From Planctomycetaceae bacterium (GTDB taxonomy: Bacteria; Planctomycetota; Phycisphaerae; Phycisphaerales; SM1A02), in the NCBI GenBank assembly GCA_947474065.1, contig CANJHD010000005.1, positions 1-64,000 on the forward strand: a DNA stretch of 64,000 nucleotides, read 5' to 3'. The notes under the pieces are model-generated. The model ran no database searches, was not told the DNA's origin, and was given only the letters and a program-made list of their open reading frames with translations. A program made the translations under genes and the position numbers. Shown here piece by piece: positions 19,402-29,898 of this stretch. Numbering within the stretch: position 1 is the stretch's first letter; each line of letters starts with the position of its first letter.

Positions 19402-21045
19402 TTAGTCCGTATGCCACAGGCGGAACTGTCGCTCCGCCTGCTTCATAAACATCGCCCAGCCATCAACCGTGCGTGCGCCGCGCGACCGTGACTCGATAAT
19501 AAGCGGAGTATCGCGAGGTGTATAAACGGTATCCATCACCGTGATTGTGTCATCAAGATGCACATCATCTGCGAGCGGATTGCCCTGTGGGTCCGATCCG
19601 CCTTGCATACCAACCGGCGTGCAGTTGACAATCGCATGGAAGCAACCGCAGCCTATTTCACCGGCACGGCCTGCCACAATACGACCTTCATTCGCGCCGC
19701 CCGGCGCAGCGATTTCCGCGCCACTTCCGTGCTGTGACAGACCTTCTCGGAGTTGCGCACACAGACGTCGCGCGCGATCTTCGTTGCGGTTAAAGATCAC
19801 AACACGAGCGCCTTCATCGGCTAATCCGACAGCAACCGCACGAGCAACCCCGCCCGCACCAAGCACGGCGATGCGCTTGTCACGAAGTTCCGCGCGCTGA
19901 ATGCCCATGCCATGCGTGAGAGCGTCAACTGCGGCGGGCGCATCTGTATTAGTGCAATGCAATGCACCGGAAGAATCGAGATACAGCGTGTTTGCCGCGC
20001 CGATCCGCGCTGCGATCGCATCAACATGTCCGCCGTGCTCATAAACAAAGCGAACGAGATGTTCTTTGTGCGGAAGTGTTACGCATGCGCCACGGAAATC
20101 GAGCGGCGTAAACGCCAGCAACTCGGCGACCGTCGCCTTAAAGTGTTCGTACTCCGGCGGGATTGGCATAGGAAGGAGCACTGCATCACGCTCCGCCGCA
20201 CGGAACCATTCATTGTGAAGATGCGGGCTGCGCGAATGACCGACTGGCCAACCGATTACGCCAAATACTCGAGTAGCAGGACCAATACTGCGAAACCCGT
20301 AAAGATTGACCATCTCCTCAACGGACACTTGCCCAGGTGCGGTGCCCGCTGCGTTTGCAGCAGCGCGCTGCGCATCGGAATCATTACCGGCATGAGCGAA
20401 GGTGAGGAATGCGCCAAACTTCGGTGCAAGGACGCGACTCATCAGCCCAGGTTCGCCCATGCAGAGCACTACTGCTGGCTTCACGCGGGTAGCAAGCAAC
20501 TCAAATGCCTCAATGTTGTCGCGGACGCTGCGTGCACGCCACGCCACTTTCGCAACGGCACATGCATCACTCTCCGCCATCGCGGTCCATTGCCGAAGGA
20601 GTGACGCGGGTCGCCCCTCAAAATCATGCACACTCAGAATCAATCGCGTACCAACGGTGCGCACTTGGCCGGGATGCGCTACGCAGAGTTCAAGTTTCTG
20701 CCGCAAATTTGCACTGCGCTGCGCATCGGCAAGTTCAAAGTCAATATAGGTTGGCGCAGGCTCGCCATCAGCGGTGCACAGCGACTCAAGAAAGCTAACG
20801 CGATCCGCTTCGTTGCCGCACCAATCACCGCCCTCGCGCGCGCCGCGGATGGTCACAATGCACGGCGCTGGTGATTCGCGCACAAGCGTTCGCACATGGT
20901 GCAGCGCGTTCTCGCACTCCGCCAGTGCATCGACCCGCCACTCCACCATGTCTGCGCCATGCTCGACCGCACGACGCGCATCGGCAAGAGCGGTATTGAT
21001 CTCGTCCGGGGCTTCAACGGAAATGGACACGCAAAGGTGAGTCAC
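19402..21045 (-). CDS. aroDE: bifunctional type I 3-dehydroquinate dehydratase / shikimate dehydrogenase
   Basis: AroD part: VEWRVDALAE, CIVTIRGAREGG, SVHDFEGRPA, AVAKVAWRA; AroE part: GVIGWPVGHSRSPHLHN, CVTLPHKEHL, VLGAGGVARAVAVGL; GTG start (VTHLCVSIS) proposed at 21045. Confidence 0.9.
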   Translation of the reverse strand: MTHLCVSISVEAPDEINTALADARRAVEHGADMVEWRVDALAECENALHHVRTLVRESPAPCIVTIRGAREGGDWCGNEADRVSFLESLCTADGEPAPTYIDFELADAQRSANLRQKLELCVAHPGQVRTVGTRLILSVHDFEGRPASLLRQWTAMAESDACAVAKVAWRARSVRDNIEAFELLATRVKPAVVLCMGEPGLMSRVLAPKFGAFLTFAHAGNDSDAQRAAANAAGTAPGQVSVEEMVNLYGFRSIGPATRVFGVIGWPVGHSRSPHLHNEWFRAAERDAVLLPMPIPPEYEHFKATVAELLAFTPLDFRGACVTLPHKEHLVRFVYEHGGHVDAIAARIGAANTLYLDSSGALHCTNTDAPAAVDALTHGMGIQRAELRDKRIAVLGAGGVARAVAVGLADEGARVVIFNRNEDRARRLCAQLREGLSQHGSGAEIAAPGGANEGRIVAGRAGEIGCGCFHAIVNCTPVGMQGGSDPQGNPLADDVHLDDTITVMDTVYTPRDTPLIIESRSRGARTVDGWAMFMKQAERQFRLWHTD

Positions 21046-21092
21046 GGGCGGAATCCTACGGCGCGCGCCGCTAGAAGTTAGGATTCGATGCA

Positions 21093-21704
21093 ATGACCGA
21101 CGAGATTGCCGACGAGGCCTACCAATTCATGCGTGCGCACCTTCATGGGAAGATCCGTTTCGGCGAGGATCGCGTGGATATCCGCGTCGCGCCCACACCA
21201 AGTGGTCATTTAGTGGCGTCGGTGATGGTGGCGATGCTCCGTTCGGTAGACACCGTTCTCGAACTTCCTGATGACAGCGATGACGCGCTGGTCTTACAAG
21301 TGACCCTTGAGCAAATCGATGAGAATGGACCAGACGGCGCCATTTGCGATCGCTGGTGCATCTACCACGGTGAGCCGCCGGATGTTCGATGGGCACGCAT
21401 CCAGATCGACGCTGCTCGCTACAAGGGCTACTTCATCGATGGCCAAGCGCTGATGCGCGAGAATCCATTTGCCGCCCATGAAGGCGCCCTCTGCAAGGAA
21501 CTCAATACCTCCTGCCAAGAGCAGGTCATTCGTGCCGCCCGAGCCTCAGGCGAACACCTGCTCATTGACCCCAAAGTAGTGGGAGTTGATCCATGGGGCA
21601 TTGACGCGCGCGCCCAGTTGGGAATAGCAAGGATTTCAGCCATTCCCGCCATTTCCTCCGTGAATGGCGTCAAGCCATGGCTGGTAGAGCGAGCCGGCAA
21701 CTAA
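21093..21704 (+). CDS. hypothetical protein
   Basis: 203-aa ORF with protein-like composition, divergent from aroDE. Confidence 0.55.
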   Translation: MTDEIADEAYQFMRAHLHGKIRFGEDRVDIRVAPTPSGHLVASVMVAMLRSVDTVLELPDDSDDALVLQVTLEQIDENGPDGAICDRWCIYHGEPPDVRWARIQIDAARYKGYFIDGQALMRENPFAAHEGALCKELNTSCQEQVIRAARASGEHLLIDPKVVGVDPWGIDARAQLGIARISAIPAISSVNGVKPWLVERAGN

Positions 21705-21778
21705 CGACTTCATTCTGAGAGCGTGCCCGCCTAGACTGCAATAAGCCAGCATTCAGACGAACACGAAGGGAACTACCG

Positions 21779-22642
21779 ATGGGCCAAGGCATGTCCGGCA
21801 ATCTGAACCACGCGATGATCGATGGCCCGCAAGGCAAGGCTGCTCAGGAGTACGCCAACCATTACGGCGAACCCGGCTTCCCCGACATTACTAAGGCATA
21901 CATCAAGCAAAATTATGCTGGCTACACCGAGGAGAACCAGGAAACTTGGCGCGTGCTCTACGACCGACAGATGGCGTACTTAGCTACCAACGCCAGCGAT
22001 GTCTACCTTCGTGGAGCACGCAGCATTAACTTGGTGCGCGACCACATTCCCTACCTCGAGGGTCCACAGTCGGTCAATACATTCTTGATGCCACTCACTG
22101 GTTGGCAAAGCAAGGCTGTACCTGGCTATCTTCCTGCGAAGGCGTTCTTTGCTTGCCTCGCGCGCCGTGAATTTCCAACCACTGTTGTGATTCGTTCGCG
22201 CGAGTCCATTGATTACCTGCCCGAGCCGGACATCTTTCATGACATCTTTGGCCATGTGCCGTTGCACGCAGACCCAGTCTTTGCAGACTTCCTGCAAACC
22301 TACGGCAAGGCAGCGGCGAGTACCGATGACCCGCGCCATGTCGAGCGGTTATCAAGACTGTTCTGGTTCACGGTGGAATTCGGTCTCATCCGCGAAAGCG
22401 GGCGCAATCGACTGTACGGAAGTGGATTGATTTCGAGCCCCGGCGAAAGCGCCCACGCGCTGGACTCCAAGGATGTCGATCGTCGACCCTTTGACCTCGA
22501 GACGGTTTGCAACACGAGTTTCGAAATCGATCACTACCAGCCGATTCTTTACGTACTCGATAGTTTTGATCAGTTGCGAGATGCCATGAATACCTATGCG
22601 CAGCGACTGCTCGACCCCGTTCGGCTACCCGTAAACGCGTAA
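21779..22642 (+). CDS. phhA: phenylalanine 4-monooxygenase / aromatic amino acid hydroxylase
   Basis: NYAGYTEENQETWRVLYDRQ, REFPTTVVIRSRESIDYLPEPDIFHDIFGHVPLHADPVFADFLQ. Confidence 0.93.
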   Translation: MGQGMSGNLNHAMIDGPQGKAAQEYANHYGEPGFPDITKAYIKQNYAGYTEENQETWRVLYDRQMAYLATNASDVYLRGARSINLVRDHIPYLEGPQSVNTFLMPLTGWQSKAVPGYLPAKAFFACLARREFPTTVVIRSRESIDYLPEPDIFHDIFGHVPLHADPVFADFLQTYGKAAASTDDPRHVERLSRLFWFTVEFGLIRESGRNRLYGSGLISSPGESAHALDSKDVDRRPFDLETVCNTSFEIDHYQPILYVLDSFDQLRDAMNTYAQRLLDPVRLPVNA

Positions 22643-22674
22643 ATCACCCCCTTGTCGCGGCTACACTCCGCGCA

Positions 22675-24225
22675 ATGCGCCTTACCCTGAATTTCTGCCC
22701 TTTGTGGGCCTCTGTGATCGCAAGCACGGCGACACTTCTAGGCGGTTGCGCAGTTGGGCCTGACTATCAAGAACCGCGCGTTCCTGTTGAGCCGCACTTC
22801 ACTGCCAAGAGCGACGCCGCTCTTGCAGTGACCGAGCCAATCAGCGAGCGTTGGTGGCAAAATTTCAAAGACCCGGTGCTCGATGAGCTCGTCTCGCGCG
22901 CAGACATGCAGAACATTGACCTGCGCCGCACACTTCTTGCACTTGAGGAATACCGCGCGCAGTACACCATTGACTTCTCCAAACTATTCCCAGAGATGGA
23001 TACTGGCCTTGCGTACAGCCACCGGTTAATCAACGGCAACGCGCTGGGTATCCAAAATCCAGATGCACTGAATCAGAGTTTCAACAACTGGGAGTGGAAT
23101 GTCGCCTCGGCTGCTTGGGAAATCGATGTATGGGGCGCGGTCCGCCGGCAGATCGAGGCCGGTGTTTCGCGCGTGCAAATGAGCGCCGCGGGCTACCGCG
23201 CCGCGCTCGTGAGCATCCGTGCCGAGGTCGCACAGGCATACGTCACCATTCGACAACTCCAGGCGCAGCGCAAGGCGTACCGAGACCTTGCGCAGGGCTA
23301 TGGCAAATTGGTCGGTGCGATCGAGAAGAAGGTTCGCTATCAGGCAGGGTCCAAAGTGGAACTCGGCGAGGTTCGCTCGCGCCAGTCTTCGGCATTGGCT
23401 GAGTCCATTCGCTTTGACGGCATGATCGCCAAGCAACTTTCTGGACTCTGCATTCTGCTAGCCGAAACGCCCGAACGCGTGCGCGCAATGGTGGAAACCG
23501 ATGGCAAAGTGCCCTCGGTGGATATGCCGATTGCGGTGGGCATTCCATCAACACTGCTGATGCGCCGCCCTGATGTTCAGGCCGCAGAACGCAACTTTCA
23601 GGCTGCGACAGCCGAGATCGGCGTAGCCGAAGCTGGATACTTGCCGCGCTTCACATTCACTGGCAACTTCGTCATCCAGACGCCGAACTTTAGTGATCTC
23701 ACCGACGTCAACAAGAACATGACGTACGGCATCACGCCGGCGATGAGTTGGAATTTCATGAACATCCTGACCGGGGCGGCTGAAGCGCGCGTCAAGCAAG
23801 CGAAGGCTCGCTCTGCTGATGCACTGCTGCGCTACCAGCTGACCGTAGTGACTGCCATCAATCAAGTGGAATCATCGATCACTTCATTTACTGCTGCTCG
23901 AGCCGTCCGTGGAAACTTCTCTGACAGCGCAAGAGAGATCGGCGCTTCCTACGACTTGGCGTTCATGCAGTACAACGCGGGCACGATCGATATTGCTCGG
24001 CTCATCGAGTACTTACAAGCATCGGTGATCGCACGTAACGGACTCGCGCAAGCTGAAGGTTTAGTTGCACAAGACTGCGTTGAGCTGTACCGCTCGCTCG
24101 GTGGCGGCTGGGAGAACAGCCCAATGCCGACCGCTGTCGAGGATGTAAAGCGATTCAATCCAACCCCCACCGCAAATGACTTCCTAGCGCCAAGCAGCCC
24201 AGCTACTGGCCGCTCAAATGGCTGA
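22675..24225 (+). CDS. RND efflux outer membrane lipoprotein (NodT/OprM family)
   Basis: Lipobox LLGGCAVGPDYQEP; WWQNFKDPVLDELV; RRPDVQAAERNFQAATAEIGVAEAGYLP. Confidence 0.93.
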   Translation: MRLTLNFCPLWASVIASTATLLGGCAVGPDYQEPRVPVEPHFTAKSDAALAVTEPISERWWQNFKDPVLDELVSRADMQNIDLRRTLLALEEYRAQYTIDFSKLFPEMDTGLAYSHRLINGNALGIQNPDALNQSFNNWEWNVASAAWEIDVWGAVRRQIEAGVSRVQMSAAGYRAALVSIRAEVAQAYVTIRQLQAQRKAYRDLAQGYGKLVGAIEKKVRYQAGSKVELGEVRSRQSSALAESIRFDGMIAKQLSGLCILLAETPERVRAMVETDGKVPSVDMPIAVGIPSTLLMRRPDVQAAERNFQAATAEIGVAEAGYLPRFTFTGNFVIQTPNFSDLTDVNKNMTYGITPAMSWNFMNILTGAAEARVKQAKARSADALLRYQLTVVTAINQVESSITSFTAARAVRGNFSDSAREIGASYDLAFMQYNAGTIDIARLIEYLQASVIARNGLAQAEGLVAQDCVELYRSLGGGWENSPMPTAVEDVKRFNPTPTANDFLAPSSPATGRSNG

Positions 24226-24241
24226 GCAGACAGATACGAAC

Positions 24242-25381
24242 ATGAAGAAGACTCGATTTATTGCAGCATTTACGCTGATCTTCGCTGCCGCCGCATGCTC
24301 CCGCGCACCGCAGGGACCAGCCGGCATGCCGCCGTCGCCCGTGCGCACCACCAAGCCAACGGTAAGCGATGTGGCAATCCACCGCGAATACCCGGGCATG
24401 ACCATGAGCGTGCGCACCGTTGACATTATCCCGCGCGTGAGCGGATGGATTGATACTCAGGGCTTCAGCAACGGACAGTCTGTCACTGATGGGCAGATGC
24501 TCTACATCATTGACCCACGTCCGTACCGCGTGCTCGTTGAGAAGGCCAAGGCTGATATTGCCGTAGTAGAGGCGGAACTCAAGAACGCTACGGATAAGGT
24601 GGTGCGTAATCGCCCGCTCGTTGAAGTTTCAGCAATCTCCCAAGAGGCGTTCGACCAAATGCTGGCGAACCAGCGAACTGCGGAGGCGAATCTCGACGCA
24701 CGCCACGCTGCGCTTGATGAAGCGAACCTAAATCTGTCCTTCACGCGAATCACTAGTCCGGTAGCAGGTCAGGTAAGTGCAACGAACAAGTACGCGGGGA
24801 CATCCGTTACGCCACAAACCACGCTTGTCACCGTGCGGCAGATGGATCCGCTTTGGGTGGAATTTGAGCCAGTTGACTCCGACATTCCTGCGCTGCGTCG
24901 CATGCAGCTTGCGGATGACAAAAGTACGCAAGCATCACTCCCAGGCGGAGCATGGACGCGCTCTGGCAAGGTGGTCTTTATTGATAACTCAGTCAATCGC
25001 GAAACCTCAACCATTCGCACGAGAATTGAAGTTCCAAACACTGATCTGATGATGGCGCCCGGCGCGTATGTCACCGTCAAACTCCAAGTGGCCGAACTCA
25101 AAGATGCAATTTCCATACCGGAAAGCGCGCTGACGTATCAAACCGCCGCTGCCACCCTTTGGGTGGTGGACGCCGAGGGGAAGGCACATCAGAAGGTTGT
25201 AAAGGCTGGACCACGAGGCGGCGCAGGCATCGTCATTACCGAAGGCCTCGGCGCCGATGAGACGCTCGTAACCGAGGGTATGCAGAAACTCCATGACGGC
25301 TCACAGACAATCTCGCCCGAGGCGATGTTGCAGGCTGTCGAAGGCAAGATCGAAAAGCGTATGGGCAAGGCCGCTGAATGA
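24242..25381 (+). CDS. RND efflux periplasmic adaptor (membrane fusion protein)
   Basis: Lipobox FAAAACSRAP; VSGWIDTQGFSNGQSVTDGQMLYIIDPRPY; LSFTRITSPVAGQVS. Confidence 0.93.
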   Translation: MKKTRFIAAFTLIFAAAACSRAPQGPAGMPPSPVRTTKPTVSDVAIHREYPGMTMSVRTVDIIPRVSGWIDTQGFSNGQSVTDGQMLYIIDPRPYRVLVEKAKADIAVVEAELKNATDKVVRNRPLVEVSAISQEAFDQMLANQRTAEANLDARHAALDEANLNLSFTRITSPVAGQVSATNKYAGTSVTPQTTLVTVRQMDPLWVEFEPVDSDIPALRRMQLADDKSTQASLPGGAWTRSGKVVFIDNSVNRETSTIRTRIEVPNTDLMMAPGAYVTVKLQVAELKDAISIPESALTYQTAAATLWVVDAEGKAHQKVVKAGPRGGAGIVITEGLGADETLVTEGMQKLHDGSQTISPEAMLQAVEGKIEKRMGKAAE

Positions 25382-28300
25382 TCGACTTCTTCATCAAGCG
25401 CCCCATCTTCGCTACGGTGATCGCCCTGCTCATGGTGATCGCTGGTGGGTTGTCAATGACCATCATGCCGGTCTCGCAGTTCCCGCCAATTACCCCGCCC
25501 ACCGTGCAGGTCTCCGCGTTCTATCCCGGCGCATCAGCGGACACCACTTCGGATGTCGTGACGCGCTTGCTAGAGCGTCAAATCAACGGCGTGCCCGGCA
25601 TGATCTACATGTCGAGCAATTCGGTGAACGGCGGCAACGCTGTGATCACTGTGACATTCGCTGTTGGGTATGACCTCTCCATCGGTACTGTTGATGTGCA
25701 GAACTACGCGCAGACTGCCATCCCACAGTTACCCCCAGAAGTGCAACGTCAAGGCATCTCTGTCCGCAAGCAGTCAACGGACTTTGTGCAGGTAGTCGGC
25801 CTGCGTTCGCCCAAGGGCACCTACGACGCTGACTTCCTGGCGAATTACGCAGACATCAATATTGTGCAGACCCTGCAGCGCATCCCGGGCGTTTCTCAGG
25901 TTTCTAACTTTGGTCTGCGCCAGTACTCCATGCGAATCTGGATGGACACGCCGAAATTGGCATCTTTGAGCATTGAGCCTAAGGATGTCTACAGGGCCAT
26001 TGATGAGCAGAATCGCCAGGCTGTCGGCGGACAGACAGGCGCATCTCCCATCACCACCGTGCCAGCGTTTGTGATGCAAGTCAACACACTGGGTCGGCTC
26101 GAACAAGTGAAAGAGTTCGAGCAGATCGTGGTGCGCAGCAATGACAAAGGCACTGTGCTTCTCAAGGATGTGGCGCGTGTAGAACTTGGTGCAGCGAGCT
26201 ATACAACTGTTGGCAAGCAAGACGGCGATGCAACCGGCCTGCTCGGCGTGTTCCAGTTACCGGGGTCCAATGCGTTTGAGATTGCCAAGGGTGTTGCTGC
26301 GGCGATGGAGTCACTGAAGAAGGACTTCCCAGAGGACATTGACTACCGGATCAACTACGACACCACCAAGTTCGTCCGGGCGTCGATTGAAGAAGTCGTT
26401 TCAACCTTCTGGGAAGCTGCGCTCCTTGTACTGATCATCATCTACGTCTTCCTGCAGAGTTTCCGGACGACGCTGATCCCAATGATTGCCATTCCGGTGT
26501 CAATCATTGGAACATTCGCAGTGATGCTGGCGATGGGATTTTCCATCAATACGCTCACGCTGCTTGGTCTCGTGCTCTCGATCGGCATTGTGGTGGACGA
26601 TGCCATCGTGGTAGTGGAAAATGTCGAGCGTAAGTTTGAGGGTGGCGAGACCGATCCGTACCGCGCCGCGAGTACCGCGATGAAGGAGGTCGCCGGACCA
26701 ATCATTGCAACCACGCTCTCACTGGTAGCGGTGTTCGTCCCCGCAGCATTGATGCCCGGTGTTACTGGGCAGCTCTACAACCAGTTTGCAATGACCATCG
26801 CCATATCGGTGGTTCTTTCCAGCATCAATTCACTGACACTGAGCCCTGCGCTTGCAGCCATCTTCCTCCGACCACGCAAGATGGCTGATCGTGGTTTCTT
26901 CGGTGCTTTCAACCGAAATTTCAACGGCGTTGAACTGGCGTACGAGTCCACCGTTGGCTGGCTGATTCGACGCTGGGTGGTGGCTGGGGTGATCTTTGTC
27001 GTTGCGATCGCGGCCGCACTTTGGTTAGTGACCACCGCACCCACTGCGTTCGTTCCTGATGAAGACAACGGCTATTTCTTTGTTGCCTATCAGTTGCCAG
27101 CGGGCTCACCACTGGATCGAACCAACGCCGTTGCAGCGGAGGCGCGGAAGATCGTCGCCGCGCAGCCAGAGGTTGATACGGTGATTGAGATCAATGGTCT
27201 CAACTTCATCGCCAATGCACCGCAGTCCAATAGCGGCGTGCTCATTCCCGTACTGAAGCCATGGTCGGAGCGGAAGGGCCTGCAACACACGACGAGCGCC
27301 ATTGTGCAACGGCTGCAGCCACTTCTTTGGACCATTCCTGGCGGCATGGCATTCCCTTTCAATCCTCCGTCGATTCCTGGACTCGGATCGGTTGGTGGAT
27401 TTCAGTTGCAATTGATCGACCGCGCTGGTCTCGGCACCGATGCGCTGTATGCGGCGGCAATGGATGTAGTGAACGAGACGCGGAAATACCCAGACAAGTT
27501 GCTTGGCGTTTCCACCTTCTTCCAGAAGGATGTTCCCCAGGTTTGGCTCGACATCGATCGCGCAAAGTTGCAGCGACTAGGCGTCACAGTCGCGGACGCT
27601 TTCGCTGTTTTGCAGCTGAATTTCGGAAGTGCGTATGTCAATCAGTTCAATCGATTCAATCAGGTCTATCAGGTCTATGTGCAGGCTGATGCGCGCTACC
27701 GCATGGCACCTGAGGATCTCGGCAAGCTCTACGTGATGAACAACGCGCGGGAAATGATTCCATTTTCTGCGTTCGCTCATGAGCGCACCACCACTGGCCC
27801 GGACAACATCACCCACTACAACGTCACCGATACCATTGCCATCAATGGAGCTGGCGCACCGGGGATTAGTTCCGGAGACGCCACTGCATTCATGGAGCAG
27901 ATTTGCGACAAAGTCCTTCCACAAGGAATGACGTACGAATGGACCGGCATCGTCTTCCAAGAACAAACTTCGGCGAACGCTGCTCCTATTGTGTTCACAT
28001 TGGCAATCATCGCGGTGTTCCTATTCTTGGCAGCACAGTACGAGAGCTGGACGCTTCCGATTCTTGTGGTCATCGCTGTTCCGTTCGCAGTTCTCGGAGC
28101 AGTCGGCGGATTGCGAGTCGCCGGGATGCCACTTGATGTCTATGCACAGATCGGGTTGGTCATGCTCATCGGACTAGCCGCAAAGAATGCCATCCTGATT
28201 GTGGAATTCGCCAAAGCAGGTACAGAACGAGGCTTGACTCCAGTACAAGCGGCTATGGACGCGGCACGACTACGCCTACGACCGATCCTCATGACCGCGC

Positions 28301-28512
28301 TCAGTTTCATCTTGGGTGTCATGCCCTTGGTAATCGCTACTGGCGCGGGTGCAAGCGCGCGGCGATCGATCGGCGTGACCGTTATGGTCGGATTGGCCGT
28401 TTCCACACTACTTTCCTTGGTCATTGTGCCGGTCTTCTATGCGCTCCTTGTGGTGATTCGCGACCGCGTTTGGGGTCCCGACGACGGAGACACTGCACAC
28501 TCAGCCAAGTAA
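25378..28512 (+). CDS. RND efflux pump inner membrane permease (HAE1/AcrB family)
   Basis: MIDFFIKRPIFATVIALLMVIAGGLS; GIVVDDAIVVVENVER; GLAAKNAILIVEFAK. Confidence 0.96.
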   Translation: MIDFFIKRPIFATVIALLMVIAGGLSMTIMPVSQFPPITPPTVQVSAFYPGASADTTSDVVTRLLERQINGVPGMIYMSSNSVNGGNAVITVTFAVGYDLSIGTVDVQNYAQTAIPQLPPEVQRQGISVRKQSTDFVQVVGLRSPKGTYDADFLANYADINIVQTLQRIPGVSQVSNFGLRQYSMRIWMDTPKLASLSIEPKDVYRAIDEQNRQAVGGQTGASPITTVPAFVMQVNTLGRLEQVKEFEQIVVRSNDKGTVLLKDVARVELGAASYTTVGKQDGDATGLLGVFQLPGSNAFEIAKGVAAAMESLKKDFPEDIDYRINYDTTKFVRASIEEVVSTFWEAALLVLIIIYVFLQSFRTTLIPMIAIPVSIIGTFAVMLAMGFSINTLTLLGLVLSIGIVVDDAIVVVENVERKFEGGETDPYRAASTAMKEVAGPIIATTLSLVAVFVPAALMPGVTGQLYNQFAMTIAISVVLSSINSLTLSPALAAIFLRPRKMADRGFFGAFNRNFNGVELAYESTVGWLIRRWVVAGVIFVVAIAAALWLVTTAPTAFVPDEDNGYFFVAYQLPAGSPLDRTNAVAAEARKIVAAQPEVDTVIEINGLNFIANAPQSNSGVLIPVLKPWSERKGLQHTTSAIVQRLQPLLWTIPGGMAFPFNPPSIPGLGSVGGFQLQLIDRAGLGTDALYAAAMDVVNETRKYPDKLLGVSTFFQKDVPQVWLDIDRAKLQRLGVTVADAFAVLQLNFGSAYVNQFNRFNQVYQVYVQADARYRMAPEDLGKLYVMNNAREMIPFSAFAHERTTTGPDNITHYNVTDTIAINGAGAPGISSGDATAFMEQICDKVLPQGMTYEWTGIVFQEQTSANAAPIVFTLAIIAVFLFLAAQYESWTLPILVVIAVPFAVLGAVGGLRVAGMPLDVYAQIGLVMLIGLAAKNAILIVEFAKAGTERGLTPVQAAMDAARLRLRPILMTALSFILGVMPLVIATGAGASARRSIGVTVMVGLAVSTLLSLVIVPVFYALLVVIRDRVWGPDDGDTAHSAK

Positions 28513-28522
28513 CCTTCGCGGC

Positions 28523-29749
28523 ATGAGCAACGCCGCCGCAGCGCCATCAATCACGCACGCTGAATTCCGCGCTCGCCGCGACCGGCTTCTTGCCGATCTT
28601 GGCCAGTCCTCAGGTTTAGTACTTGCTGGCGACGCGGACCCGTCGCTTCACCATCCGTGGAAACCACACGCGCACTTTGAGTACCTCACGGGCATCACTG
28701 ATGAACCAGGCGCGATGCTGTTCCTTGATCCGACGAATCCAGTGCCATCCAAGCGCGCCACCTTGCTCTTGCGACCACTCAACCCCGAGGTCGAGAAGTG
28801 GGACGGGTTCCGCGATGAACTCGGTGGAGCACTTCGAACGATCACTGGTTTCGACACCGTGCTGCGCACTGGAATGCTGAGCAGGCTTCTCTTAGAAGCA
28901 ACGCGACGCTCGCGTTCCCTTGCATGCCTCATGCCGCTTGCTGCTTGGAATACACCAGTCTCGGCGGACCTCGCCATCCTGCGCGCGCAAGCCGAGCGCG
29001 TACCAGGAACGCAAATCACCGACCGCAGCGATCTCTTGGTGAAGATGCGTGCTTCCAAAAGCGCAGCAGAAATTGCATGCGTACGGGAAGCCGGTCGCAT
29101 TACTGCTACTGGCTTTGCAGCCGCAATGAAATCAATGCGAGCGGGGATGAACGAGTTTGATCTACAAGAAGCCGTGGAGCATGCGTACCGCAGCAACGGC
29201 GCCCGGGAGCTGGCATTCCGCACCATCGCTGGTGGTGGGTTTAACGCCACCGTCCTGCACTACCACGCCAATGATCGGGCCTTGGCTGCCGGCGATTTGG
29301 TGGTCCTCGACAGTGGCGCGAAGTACGCGGGCTACTCAGCGGATGTCACGCGCACCCTGCCTGTCTCTGGAAAGTTCACGACACGCCAGCGCGAGCTCTA
29401 TGACTTGGTGCTCCGCTCCCAAGCAGCCGCTATTGCTGCAGTAAAGCCCGGAGTAACGCTTGCTGACATTGATGCCGCTGGCCGCAAGGTCATTGTGGAC
29501 GCTGGCTTTGGGGACGCCTTCATCCATGGAATGGGCCACCATCTCGGTCTCGAGACGCACGATGCTTCCCCAGACGCGCCGCTTGAAGTCGGCGCCGTCA
29601 TCACCATTGAGCCGGGCATCTACCTTCCCAAGGAGTCTGTTGGGATCCGCATCGAAGACGATGTGGCAGTGACCACTACTGGCCATGAGGTGCTTACCAC
29701 GGGCATACCTCGCAGCGCGGACGAGGTGGAACTGGCCATGAAGCACTGA
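28523..29749 (+). CDS. pepP: Xaa-Pro aminopeptidase (M24B)
   Basis: VVLDSGAKYAGYSADVTRTLPVSGKFT, FIHGMGHHLGLETHD, ITIEPGIYLP. Confidence 0.88.
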   Translation: MSNAAAAPSITHAEFRARRDRLLADLGQSSGLVLAGDADPSLHHPWKPHAHFEYLTGITDEPGAMLFLDPTNPVPSKRATLLLRPLNPEVEKWDGFRDELGGALRTITGFDTVLRTGMLSRLLLEATRRSRSLACLMPLAAWNTPVSADLAILRAQAERVPGTQITDRSDLLVKMRASKSAAEIACVREAGRITATGFAAAMKSMRAGMNEFDLQEAVEHAYRSNGARELAFRTIAGGGFNATVLHYHANDRALAAGDLVVLDSGAKYAGYSADVTRTLPVSGKFTTRQRELYDLVLRSQAAAIAAVKPGVTLADIDAAGRKVIVDAGFGDAFIHGMGHHLGLETHDASPDAPLEVGAVITIEPGIYLPKESVGIRIEDDVAVTTTGHEVLTTGIPRSADEVELAMKH

Positions 29750-29898
29750 ATTTGCCATGGTTTGTTCAGACTTGGCTTAGAAGGCCATCTACCTCACGAA
29801 ATGTTCATAGAGACAACCGATGATCCGGTTGGGAGATCGCATGGATCGCGCCTCCCGCCGCGGCCAGGCTTTGGTCGGTTTCTAAGGGAGGACCGAAT

